Source: Ghiorsea sp. (GTDB taxonomy: Bacteria; Pseudomonadota; Zetaproteobacteria; Mariprofundales; Mariprofundaceae). From it: a DNA stretch of 12,374 nucleotides. Shown here one piece after another: positions 1 to 6,495 of this stretch. A model generated the notes under the pieces. That model was given only the letters and a program-made list of their open reading frames with translations, was not told where the DNA came from and made no database searches. The DNA lies in assembly GCA_021772875.1 (NCBI GenBank), contig JAJFLD010000102.1, positions 1-12,374 of the forward strand. The letters run 5' to 3'. Every line of letters begins with the position of its first letter. Position 1 is the stretch's first letter. The position numbers and the translations under genes are program-made.

Positions 1-81
1 TGCGACTGTCTCATTAGACGCTTGTATTTCTTTTCTGATTCGTGGCGTGGTCTTGGCGTTAGCATGCTGTATACTTCCCAT
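1..81 (-). CDS. IS481-family transposase, N-terminal fragment (cut by window edge)
   Basis: Only the first 27 codons lie in the window. The peptide starts MGSIQHANAKTTPRIRKEIQ and continues ASNETVA. This resembles the N-terminus of IS481-family DDE integrases, just before their helix-turn-helix ('HANA.TTP..R.EIQ' pattern, from memory of the family). The start is supported by an AGGAG at 93-89 on the minus strand, 7 nt before the ATG at 81. The catalytic DDE core would lie beyond the left edge, so I cannot tell whether the element is intact. The next gene is divergent and begins about 130 nt away, so the element end must fall in between. Other integrase families with a similar N-terminus cannot be fully excluded. 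Confidence 0.72.
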   Translation of the reverse strand, partial: MGSIQHANAKTTPRIRKEIQASNETVA

Positions 82-120
82 AAATTAACTCCTGTTAGGA
101 AATGATAACTGAAGCCATAA
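1..120 (-). mobile_element. One end of an insertion sequence (boundary approximate)
   Basis: This is inferred from the transposase start at 81. The element's terminal inverted repeat should lie between about 94 and 125, but the other end is outside the window. Neither the repeat nor a target-site duplication can be confirmed, so the right boundary is an estimate. Confidence 0.4.
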
Positions 121-208
121 GAATATGGAACTAAACAATTATTTTAATGCCCTAACCAACATCGTTTTCAGCGTCATGCCGCAAAAAAACCAAGAAGGAG
201 CCTACACG

Positions 209-517
209 ATGAGTTATGAAAATGCTGTGCAACAATTGATGCTTAAAGAAGGTGTTGAGCAATCAACGATGATGAAAACACCGTGTTTGCGGTATCGTGG
301 TGAATTCTTGGGCATGTTTTTTGATAAAGCGGATGCATTGATTATCAAAGTGGCTCCTGAGCGTGTGGATGCCTTGATTGATGAGGGCGTGGGTTTGGAA
401 TTTAACTTCACCAAAAAGCGATTTAAAGAATGGGTACTTATTCCTCTAGAATTTGAAGATGATTATACAGCCTACCTGCTTGAGGCTTTGGTTTATGCCA
501 AAAATAAAGCACGATAA
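209..517 (+). CDS. Small hypothetical protein, TfoX/YjbR-like
   Basis: A 102-residue protein starting MSYENAVQQL. The frame is open back to an ATG at 125, but I chose the ATG at 209 because AAGGAG (about 195-200) precedes it by 8 nt and the extra 28 residues look like non-coding sequence. No signal peptide, membrane segment or cysteine pair is visible. The middle part (TPCLRYRGEFLGMFF, then DALIIKV, then a lysine-rich stretch followed by EWVLIP) recalls the small alpha/beta fold shared by TfoX N-terminal and MmcQ/YjbR proteins, which are often annotated as DNA-binding or of unknown role. That is fold-level resemblance read by eye, not a firm family call. It stands alone: an insertion sequence lies upstream and a 129-nt gap separates it from the next operon. 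Confidence 0.7.
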   Translation: MSYENAVQQLMLKEGVEQSTMMKTPCLRYRGEFLGMFFDKADALIIKVAPERVDALIDEGVGLEFNFTKKRFKEWVLIPLEFEDDYTAYLLEALVYAKNKAR

Positions 518-646
518 AACGAGCTTCTTAACCTATTACTCAATTCAAATTTAAGTGGTGTTGACGGACTGTTTCGCGCAACTTACGGTTGTCTTCGCAT
601 ATTGTTCTTGTTTCCACTTTACACACCGCGCTCCACAGAGGATAAG

Positions 647-931
647 ATGAAAGCAATTTGGAAAGATAAAATCTTAGCAGAAAGTAACAACACCATTGTT
701 GTTGAAGCTAATCACTACTTCCCTGCTTCTTCCATTCAGCAACACTTCTTTGCCCCCAGCAACACCAAAACACATTGTGGCTGGAAAGGTGAAGCAAGTT
801 ATTACTCTATTATTGTCGATGGTGAGGAAAACACCGATGCAGCATGGTTTTATCCATCACCCAAAGATGCCGCCAAAGAAATCACTGGGTATATCGCATT
901 TTGGAAAGGTGTGCAGGTCGTTGATTCATGA
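647..931 (+). CDS. DUF427 domain protein, first gene of the ergothioneine operon
   Basis: A 94-residue soluble protein that is almost entirely one DUF427 domain. Recognisable family features are the start MKAIWKDKILAES, the ANHYFP segment (about 25-30), the CGWKGEASYYSIIVDG core (about 49-64), DAAWFYPSPKDAA, and the closing ITGYIAFWKGV. I use the ATG at 647, preceded by AGAGGA, rather than an in-frame start at 602. The biochemical function of DUF427 is not established. Its stop overlaps the egtB start by 4 nt (ATGA at 928-931), so it is translationally coupled to ergothioneine synthesis. The 129-nt gap upstream (518-646) holds a possible -35 (TTGACG at 561-566) but no clear -10, so the operon promoter is probably there but not pinned down. 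Confidence 0.88.
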   Translation: MKAIWKDKILAESNNTIVVEANHYFPASSIQQHFFAPSNTKTHCGWKGEASYYSIIVDGEENTDAAWFYPSPKDAAKEITGYIAFWKGVQVVDS

Positions 932-2127
932 ATATGGTGCGTCCAACACAAACCTCAACATCGTTGCTGCAACAGCAATATCAAAACACTAGGGCTTACA
1001 GCGAAAGCCTATGCAAACCACTGCATATTGAAGATTATGTGCCGCAATCTGTGGCATACACCAGCCCGCCCAAATGGAGCTTGGCGCATGTAACATGGTT
1101 TTTTGAGACCTTTATCCTCAAACCATATATGCCCAATTATCAAGTGTTTCACCCTGATTTTAATTTCCTTTTTAATAGCTATTATCAAACTGTTGGTGAG
1201 CGCGCAGTTCGGGCGCAACGCGGCTTGATGACTCGCCCAACAGTTGAAGAAGTATACGCATACCGGACCCATGTAGATGAATATATGCACAAGCTGCTCA
1301 ACCAAACTTTATCACCTAAAATCCAAGCTTTAATCACCTTAGGCATCAATCATGAACAACAACATCAAGAGCTGCTCATCACCGATTTAAAATATACCTT
1401 TGCCTTAAACCCCACTCATCCCGTTTACCATCCCGACTTTAATCTTGTAACCGATGAAAACACATCTAAAGGTTGGTTGCATATCAATGAAGGTGTGTAT
1501 GAGATTGGTCATCAAGGCGATGGTTTTTGTTATGATAATGAGCTGGGTAGACACAAAGTTTTCCTCCATGATTTTCAAATATGCAAAGCCCTTGTCACCA
1601 ATGCCGAATACATCGCATTTATTGAAGATAGTGGTTACCGTAATTTCAACCATTGGCATGATGATGCATGGAGCTGGGTAGAATCCAACAACATTCAGCA
1701 CCCCTTGTATTGGCAAAAAATAGATGGTTTATGGTTTCACTACACACTTGCTGGCCTCAAAGCTATCGCACCTGATGCCATACTTAGCCACATCTCCTAT
1801 TATGAGGCTCATGCCTTTGCAAGCTGGAAAAACATGCGTTTACCCACTGAATTTGAGTGGGAAGTGGCAAGCCATCAATTGGATTGGGGCAAACGTTGGG
1901 AATGGACATCTTCGGCTTATCAGCCCTACCCCAATTTTAGCATCAGTGAAGGTGCCATTGGCGAATACAATGGTAAATTCATGGTTAATCAAATGGTTTT
2001 GCGTGGTGCATCCGCTGCCACCTCACAAGGGCATAGCCGCCATACGTATCGCAATTTCTTTCATCCTCAGTTACAATGGCAATACAGTGGCATTCGTTTG
2101 GCACAACAACAGGTTGGTGACATATGA
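928..2127 (+). CDS. egtB: Ergothioneine sulfoxide synthase EgtB
   Basis: A non-heme iron enzyme that joins a cysteine-derived sulfur to C2 of the imidazole of trimethylhistidine (hercynine) using O2, giving a sulfoxide precursor of ergothioneine. The 399-residue product has an N-terminal DinB-like domain (about 15-160) and a C-terminal formylglycine-generating-enzyme-like (FGE-sulfatase) domain (about 175-395) ending GIRLAQ. The expected three-histidine iron site is visible: H54 in LAHVTWFFE, and H142 and H146 in NHEQQHQELL. It overlaps its upstream neighbour by 4 nt and egtD by 4 nt (ATGA at 2124-2127). No egtA or egtC (gamma-glutamylcysteine route) is in the window, so free cysteine may be the sulfur donor; this is inference. 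OvoA and SenA are related alternatives, but adjacent egtD favours EgtB. Confidence 0.93.
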   Translation: MNMVRPTQTSTSLLQQQYQNTRAYSESLCKPLHIEDYVPQSVAYTSPPKWSLAHVTWFFETFILKPYMPNYQVFHPDFNFLFNSYYQTVGERAVRAQRGLMTRPTVEEVYAYRTHVDEYMHKLLNQTLSPKIQALITLGINHEQQHQELLITDLKYTFALNPTHPVYHPDFNLVTDENTSKGWLHINEGVYEIGHQGDGFCYDNELGRHKVFLHDFQICKALVTNAEYIAFIEDSGYRNFNHWHDDAWSWVESNNIQHPLYWQKIDGLWFHYTLAGLKAIAPDAILSHISYYEAHAFASWKNMRLPTEFEWEVASHQLDWGKRWEWTSSAYQPYPNFSISEGAIGEYNGKFMVNQMVLRGASAATSQGHSRHTYRNFFHPQLQWQYSGIRLAQQQVGDI

Positions 2128-3086
2128 TGATTGAGCAATTTGCAAAAGATGTAGATCAAGGTTTGAGTCAAACACAAAAGAAATTACCTTCAAAGTATTT
2201 TTACGATAAAAAAGGCGATGAGCTGTTTGTAAAAATTATGCAACTGCCTGAATATTATGTCACCCGCGCTGAGATGGAAATATTCAGCAATCAAACCCAT
2301 CACATTATTCAAGCCTTGCAACTTAATCAAAGCGAATACTTTGAATTGATTGAGCTGGGTGCGGGTGATGGCAGCAAAACCAAAAAACTGCTTCAAGCTT
2401 TATCGCAAGAAGGATATCAATATGATTATATGCCCATTGATATTTCAAAAAATGCATTGGACCAACTGGAAAAAGATTTAAATGAAGCTTTGCCAGAAGT
2501 CTCTATCCAACAAAAACATGGTGATTATTTCAAGATTCTTGAATCCTTAAAACATAGCCATCATCCCAAGGTGCTCTTATTCCTTGGCTCAAATATTGGC
2601 AATATGACGGATGAGGATGCCAGTAAATTCATCTATCATTTGGGTGAGAGTCTCAATGCAGGTGATAAAATGCTGATTGGCACAGATTTGATAAAACCCA
2701 AAGCCGTAGTCTTGCCTGCTTACAACGATAAAAAAGGCATCACACGAAATTTTAATCTCAACCTACTGCATCGCATGAATCAGGAGCTGGATGCAGATTT
2801 TAATGTTGAAGCCTTTGAACATGCCCCTGAATACAATGAGCAAGAAGGCATTGCCAAGAGTTATTTAAAAAGTTTACGTGATCAAGTGGTGACCATTCCT
2901 GCAACGGGTAAATCTTATCAATTTGAGGAAGATGAAAAGATACACACTGAAATATCACGCAAATACAATGATGAAATCATGGCTAAAATTTTGTCCGCAA
3001 CCGACTTTGAAATTGTTGCAAAACTCACCGACAGCCAAGAACATTTTGCCGATTACATTCTCAACCGTACCGACACCAATGCTTAA
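2124..3086 (+). CDS. egtD: L-histidine N-alpha-methyltransferase EgtD
   Basis: Transfers three methyl groups from S-adenosylmethionine to the alpha-amino group of histidine to make hercynine, the substrate of EgtB. The 320-residue product is normal for the family. It has the family N-terminal block (YFYDKKGDELFVKIMQLPEY, about 25-44, then TRAE), the SAM-binding loop ELGAGDGSKT (about 77-86), a second Rossmann block LLFLGSNIGN, and a C-terminal part ending with EHFADYIL. The start ATG at 2124 overlaps the egtB stop. A second ATG follows directly at 2127, so the true start may be one codon later. There is no strong ribosome binding site of its own, so translation is probably coupled to egtB. 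A cytosolic protein. Confidence 0.94.
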   Translation: MMIEQFAKDVDQGLSQTQKKLPSKYFYDKKGDELFVKIMQLPEYYVTRAEMEIFSNQTHHIIQALQLNQSEYFELIELGAGDGSKTKKLLQALSQEGYQYDYMPIDISKNALDQLEKDLNEALPEVSIQQKHGDYFKILESLKHSHHPKVLLFLGSNIGNMTDEDASKFIYHLGESLNAGDKMLIGTDLIKPKAVVLPAYNDKKGITRNFNLNLLHRMNQELDADFNVEAFEHAPEYNEQEGIAKSYLKSLRDQVVTIPATGKSYQFEEDEKIHTEISRKYNDEIMAKILSATDFEIVAKLTDSQEHFADYILNRTDTNA

Positions 3087-3109
3087 GCACCACTGCCGCT
3101 TAAAAATCA

Positions 3110-3793
3110 ATGCAATCTAAACAAGATAAGTTACTACGCCTTGGGCTTCTAGGCTTAGGTAGCCGCTCAACACTTTTTTATCTTGAGCAGTTAAATCAAC
3201 ATTACAATGCAACTTTTGGTGTCGACAACACTTGCCCATTGCTGCTTTTAAATGCCAATTTTGAAGCGTTTAATCCTTATTTACCCAATCAATTTGAGAG
3301 GCTTGAACCCATACTTTTGCAATATCTCAATCGCTTCCGTGATTTAGCCATTGAACAACTGATTATTCCTAATATCACCCTACATGAGAGTTATGATCGG
3401 TTAAATATCTCTAAACCACTTGGTTATCAGATTATCCATCCTGTGGAAGAAACCATGCAATGTTTACAGACCGAGAACCAACAAAACATTATGATTTTTG
3501 GCTCAAATTACAGTATGCATTCACCATTGCTAAAACAACATTTCAACAAACATGGCATCAACATCTCACAACCCAAAGCAGAAGATATGGCAACTATCGA
3601 AGCTATGCGCAAGCTGATGTATAACAATCAAGAAACCACACAAGACTTACAAACCTTTAACACACTCATAACACAATACGCCGCGCAGATGCCTGTTGTT
3701 ATCGCCTGCACAGAGCTATCCATTGCACTGCACGCTGATACGGTAAACGTTTACGATATGGTAAAGATTCAACTACAACGCGTACTTTATTAG
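3110..3793 (+). CDS. Asp/Glu racemase-family protein lacking the first catalytic Cys
   Basis: A 227-residue protein of the aspartate/glutamate racemase superfamily. The N-terminus LGLLGLGSRSTLFYLEQLN matches the 'G(I/L)LG' beta-strand start of these enzymes, and VVIACTELSI (C200) is the second catalytic-cysteine motif. In the first motif, where family members have PCNT.H, this protein has PNITLH (87-92), so Asn88 stands where the first catalytic Cys is expected. Canonical two-base racemisation is therefore doubtful; E. coli YgeA-type enzymes also lack one of the two cysteines, with Thr in its place. It begins 24 nt after egtD with only a weak ribosome binding site and ends 1 nt from the convergent neighbour. 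Its place in the ergothioneine operon suggests a related role, but the substrate is unknown. Confidence 0.85.
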   Translation: MQSKQDKLLRLGLLGLGSRSTLFYLEQLNQHYNATFGVDNTCPLLLLNANFEAFNPYLPNQFERLEPILLQYLNRFRDLAIEQLIIPNITLHESYDRLNISKPLGYQIIHPVEETMQCLQTENQQNIMIFGSNYSMHSPLLKQHFNKHGINISQPKAEDMATIEAMRKLMYNNQETTQDLQTFNTLITQYAAQMPVVIACTELSIALHADTVNVYDMVKIQLQRVLY

Positions 3794-3794
3794 T

Positions 3795-4001
3795 TTAACA
3801 ACACGCCTTATGTTCTTGAATGGGTGGACATGGCACATCGGCATACGAGCAAAATACACAACAATCACCTGGTTTTGGTTTGAAGACAACATGGCAAGCA
3901 CTGCATTCATAAAACCACTGACATGCATCCGTTGGCATGGTTTCTTTTTTGCTTACGCCGCATGATGGGCATGTGATGGTTGATTCAAGTATCAAAATCA
4001 T
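3795..4001 (-). CDS. GDCCVxC-domain Cys-rich small protein
   Basis: A 68-residue protein with 11 cysteines. It carries CPSC (11-14), the YECSAC segment (C33, C36), and the signature GDCCVFCSYADVPCPPIQ (46-62), and ends KACC. This signature defines the family named 'GDCCVxC domain-containing (seleno)protein', in which some members carry selenocysteine; here all such positions are Cys codons and the stop is TAA. The pattern suggests a zinc- or thiol-chemistry protein; the function is unknown. AAGGA lies only 1 nt from the ATG at 4001 but 7 nt from an in-frame TTG two codons later (3995), so the TTG may be the real start. It follows ppk2 by 27 nt on the same strand and is probably co-transcribed with it. 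Confidence 0.85.
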   Translation of the reverse strand: MILILESTITCPSCGVSKKETMPTDACQWFYECSACHVVFKPKPGDCCVFCSYADVPCPPIQEHKACC

Positions 4002-4028
4002 TTCCTTGAGAGATAATTACAAACAGCA

Positions 4029-4817
4029 TCAATATCTATCGGGCACAAAATTCTGCATGCTGATGTCTGGGCGGTCATAACCTTCATCTTTTTCGCGCTC
4101 GCCAAGCTCGATAGGTTCGGGAAGTATATCTTCATAATCAATGCTACTCAAAATATGACTTAAACAATTCAAACGCGCTCGTTTTTTATCATCGGCATCC
4201 ACCACATACCACGGTGCTTCAACGATATCAGTGTAAAAAAACATTTCGTCCTTGGCTTTGGAATATTCCACCCAACGGTTGCGTGATTCCAAATCCATGG
4301 GGCTAAGTTTCCAATGTTTGGATCTATCGGTAACACGTTTTTGAAAGCGTCGTTCTTGCTCATCATCACTCACCGAAAACCAATATTTAAGCAATATCAT
4401 GCCTGAGCGCAACAGCATACGTTCAAATTCAGGGCAAGAACGCATAAATTCTCTGTATTCCATATCAGTGCAAAAATCCATCACTTTTTCAACACCTGCG
4501 CGGTTGTACCAGCTGCGATCAAAAATGGCGATTTCGCCAGCGGCAGGAAAGTGGGATATATAACGCTGAAAATACCATTGTGTTTTTTCACGATTCGATG
4601 GTGCAGGTAATGCTATAACATTACAGCCACGAGGGTTTAGTGGTTCAATCAGTCGTTTGATAGCGCCACCTTTACCCGCAGCATCACGCCCTTCAAACAC
4701 AATCATCACACGCAAACCTTTTTCTTTTATCCAGTGTTGCCACTTTACCAACTCAAGATTCATTTCTTCCAAGGCATCTTCATATTTTTGCTTCGATAAT
4801 TTTTCTTTCTTTGACAT
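4029..4817 (-). CDS. ppk2: Polyphosphate kinase 2 (PPK2)
   Basis: Transfers phosphate between polyphosphate and nucleoside di- or monophosphates in the cytosol; single-domain members of this type mostly phosphorylate ADP or GDP from polyphosphate. The 262-residue product has the Walker A motif GRDAAGKGGAIKR (43-55), the Walker B region FDRSWYNRAGVE (99-110), and the lid region QKRVTDRSKHWKLSP (159-173), which together define the family. I chose the ATG at 4817 because GGGAG precedes it by 6 nt; a TTG just upstream is in frame but poorly placed. A 97-nt gap separates it from the sulfur operon. That gap holds two direct copies of TTGTAGCC (minus strand, 4856-4849 and 4839-4832), a possible regulatory site. 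The exact nucleotide specificity (class I, II or III) cannot be set from motifs alone. Confidence 0.94.
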   Translation of the reverse strand: MSKKEKLSKQKYEDALEEMNLELVKWQHWIKEKGLRVMIVFEGRDAAGKGGAIKRLIEPLNPRGCNVIALPAPSNREKTQWYFQRYISHFPAAGEIAIFDRSWYNRAGVEKVMDFCTDMEYREFMRSCPEFERMLLRSGMILLKYWFSVSDDEQERRFQKRVTDRSKHWKLSPMDLESRNRWVEYSKAKDEMFFYTDIVEAPWYVVDADDKKRARLNCLSHILSSIDYEDILPEPIELGEREKDEGYDRPDISMQNFVPDRY

Positions 4818-4914
4818 CAATCACTCCCAAGGGCTACAAAGATTGAGCGGCTACAACAAATAAACAGAGCAAATAGCTTAGCAGGGTTTCACCTGATACC
4901 CAACATGCTTTTCC

Positions 4915-5133
4915 TTAATCCATTTTATTTGCACGGTATAATTTAAGCGCCAACAGCAATGTCGGTAATGAATGCCAAAACAAATCAAACATATCAATCG
5001 GTTGGTTAAGTTCGCCATTGGCCAACATTTTTAATTTTTCAAGCAAATGCGGTTCAGGTTGAAATGGCAACAAAGCCATCAAAATAGCTATGGGAATCAA
5101 CAAACTGTAAGGGATAGTATCAAGCCATTTCAT
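4915..5133 (-). CDS. Small two-helix inner-membrane protein ('RND transporter'-like hypothetical)
   Basis: A 72-residue protein with a hydrophobic helix at about 9-24, a polar middle (PEPHLLEKLKMLANGELNQP) and a second hydrophobic stretch at about 50-67. The pattern 'W.D..P...L....L...PF.PEPHLLEKL.ML..G.L..PID.FDL..H..P..L..LKL' belongs to a conserved small proteobacterial membrane protein that databases often label 'RND transporter' without real support. Nothing in it looks like an RND pump. The start at 5133 follows AAGGAG at a normal distance, and the gene lies 9 nt after the methyltransferase, so it is the last gene of the long sulfur operon. Function unknown. Confidence 0.78.
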   Translation of the reverse strand: MKWLDTIPYSLLIPIAILMALLPFQPEPHLLEKLKMLANGELNQPIDMFDLFWHSLPTLLLALKLYRANKMD

Positions 5134-5142
5134 ATATACTCC

Positions 5143-5724
5143 TTAAATACGTTTCAGCACAAAACCCAACTCAAAACGTTGCGATTGTAACTCGCGCGTA
5201 ATGACAAAGGGTGCATCATCTAACCATTGCCAGCGTGTTGTATCAAATAATGTTCGCATCTCTAACAAATCACAGTGAAATGGAGGGCCAGCCAAAGCCC
5301 CTGTTTGCATCATTGAAAATAATAACAAACCATTTGGTTTTAACCATTGGGACAAACACTGTTCATACAATTCACGTTGCGTTGGTTCTATGGCACATAA
5401 ACATGTTTGTTCATAAATGACATCAAAACTTGATATAGGGCGATAGTCGAAGATATCAATACATACTGTGGTTGCAGCAACCTTTTCAGCCTGAAGTGAT
5501 GTGTTGAGTGACGCAATGGCTGAAGGCGCTAAATCCAAGGCTGTGACATCAAAGCCTCGCTTGGCCAGTTCCAATACTTCATAACCTCGTCCACAACCAG
5601 GCACCAATATACTTGCATCTTGTGCAAACATACCTTGCTCTAACCACTTGTTTAATGCAGGGCTAGCTTCCCCTCTATCCCAACCTGTTGTACGGGCTTG
5701 ATATAAGGCTTCCCAATCATGCAT
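5143..5724 (-). CDS. TPMT-type SAM-dependent methyltransferase (possible thiol/sulfide methyltransferase)
   Basis: A 193-residue class I SAM-dependent methyltransferase. Visible features are the TPMT/halide-thiol methyltransferase N-terminus (WEALYQ, then GWDRGEASPAL at 14-24), the SAM-binding motif ILVPGCGRGYEV (39-50), the acidic end of strand 2 (ALDLAP), the segment DVIYEQTCLCAIEP (101-114) and the GPPF motif (146-149). Members of this family methylate the sulfur of thiopurines, small thiols or bisulfide, or methylate halides. Placed among rhodaneses and a putative persulfide sensor, sulfide or a low-molecular thiol is a reasonable substrate guess, but that is inference. It begins 13 nt after the OsmC-like gene, with no obvious Shine-Dalgarno sequence. 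TehB-like tellurite methyltransferases are a less likely alternative. Confidence 0.86.
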   Translation of the reverse strand: MHDWEALYQARTTGWDRGEASPALNKWLEQGMFAQDASILVPGCGRGYEVLELAKRGFDVTALDLAPSAIASLNTSLQAEKVAATTVCIDIFDYRPISSFDVIYEQTCLCAIEPTQRELYEQCLSQWLKPNGLLLFSMMQTGALAGPPFHCDLLEMRTLFDTTRWQWLDDAPFVITRELQSQRFELGFVLKRI

Positions 5725-5737
5725 AAGTATTAAATTT

Positions 5738-6130
5738 TTAAACTTGGATTGAAATATTTACTATAGGTTGTGCGACAAGTGTTGCATGAATCAAACAGCT
5801 TGAGGCAACACGTTCAATAGCAGCCCTACGGTTTTCAGGCATCTCTGGCAAATAGATTTCGATATCAAACTCTGCCATATGTTTGGGGTTGCCACCCACC
5901 CGCCAATCTGCTGATACATACAAACCAACAGGATCAATTTTAGCTTGCTCACAATAACGCGCCACATAAAAACCAATACAACTGGCCATGGATCCCGCCA
6001 TGATTTCTGGTGGTGTCATGCCAGCATCATCACCACCATTATCTACAGGTTGATCAACAATAATTTCGTGGGTACGACAAGCGACAATAAACTTCGCCCC
6101 ACCCTCATAAGTAGCTTTTAATCGCGCCAT
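5738..6130 (-). CDS. OsmC/Ohr-family thiol peroxidase-like protein
   Basis: A 130-residue cytosolic protein of the OsmC family, whose characterised members reduce organic hydroperoxides and, in some cases, persulfides. The two redox cysteines are present in their family contexts: C51 in GSMASCIGFYVA and C112 in ASSCLIHATL. A conserved glutamate lies at E42 (PPEIMAG). Its compact form is close to YhfA-like or general OsmC proteins rather than classical Ohr. The start at 6130 is supported by a GGAG 5 nt upstream. It lies between a rhodanese gene (14-nt gap) and the methyltransferase gene (13-nt gap), in the middle of the sulfur operon, which supports a role in thiol or persulfide detoxification. 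Confidence 0.9.
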   Translation of the reverse strand: MARLKATYEGGAKFIVACRTHEIIVDQPVDNGGDDAGMTPPEIMAGSMASCIGFYVARYCEQAKIDPVGLYVSADWRVGGNPKHMAEFDIEIYLPEMPENRRAAIERVASSCLIHATLVAQPIVNISIQV

Positions 6131-6144
6131 CTTGACTCCAGATC

Positions 6145-6480
6145 TTAAATATCTTCTTCGCCTTCAATAGGATAACCCATTTGCAACCAAGCATGCATGC
6201 CACCTGCCACATTGGTCATGTCTTGCTCACGTTGCGCGCCAAGCCATTGTGCGGCTTGTGCAGAGCGCCCACCCGATAAACAAATAAAATAAATCGGTTT
6301 ATCCGCTGTGATTTCATCACAACGCATGGGTAATAAAGGCAATGGGATGTGTATGGCATCTTTAACATGGCATTGATTCCATTCTTCAATAGAACGTACA
6401 TCAACCAAACATATATCGCGTTCATCCGCAGTTTTGTCCACCCAAAGTGGCAACAAGTCACTCACCTGACATGTATTCAT
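6145..6480 (-). CDS. Single-domain cytosolic rhodanese
   Basis: A 111-residue sulfurtransferase domain without signal peptide or membrane segment, so probably cytosolic. Rhodaneses carry sulfane sulfur as a persulfide on an active-site cysteine and pass it to thiol acceptors. Visible family features are LVDVRSIEEWNQCHV (25-39), with the usual histidine, the HIPL segment (44-47), and the active-site loop CLSGGRS with catalytic C67. The end NVAGGMHAW and GYP is typical. Extra cysteines occur at C4, C24, C37 and C54. The gene starts 15 nt after the Grx/DUF302 gene. An AAGGAG lies 11 nt before the ATG at 6480, and an out-of-place ATG nearer to it is followed at once by a stop. Confidence 0.93.
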   Translation of the reverse strand: MNTCQVSDLLPLWVDKTADERDICLVDVRSIEEWNQCHVKDAIHIPLPLLPMRCDEITADKPIYFICLSGGRSAQAAQWLGAQREQDMTNVAGGMHAWLQMGYPIEGEEDI

Positions 6481-6495
6481 GACTATTCATACTCC

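Noticed and set aside
928..2127. OvoA (ovothiol) or SenA (selenoneine) synthase instead of EgtB
   Set aside because: The next gene is a clear egtD. No SenB/SenC-like genes are present, and OvoA carries a fused C-terminal methyltransferase domain that is absent here.
4915..5133. RND efflux transporter
   Set aside because: At 72 residues with two helices it cannot be an RND pump; the database label is not supported by the sequence.
5211..5420. Plus-strand reading frame inside the methyltransferase gene
   Set aside because: It is out of phase with a well-supported gene, has no ribosome binding site, and its protein has no recognisable pattern. Other overlapping frames in the window were rejected for the same reasons.
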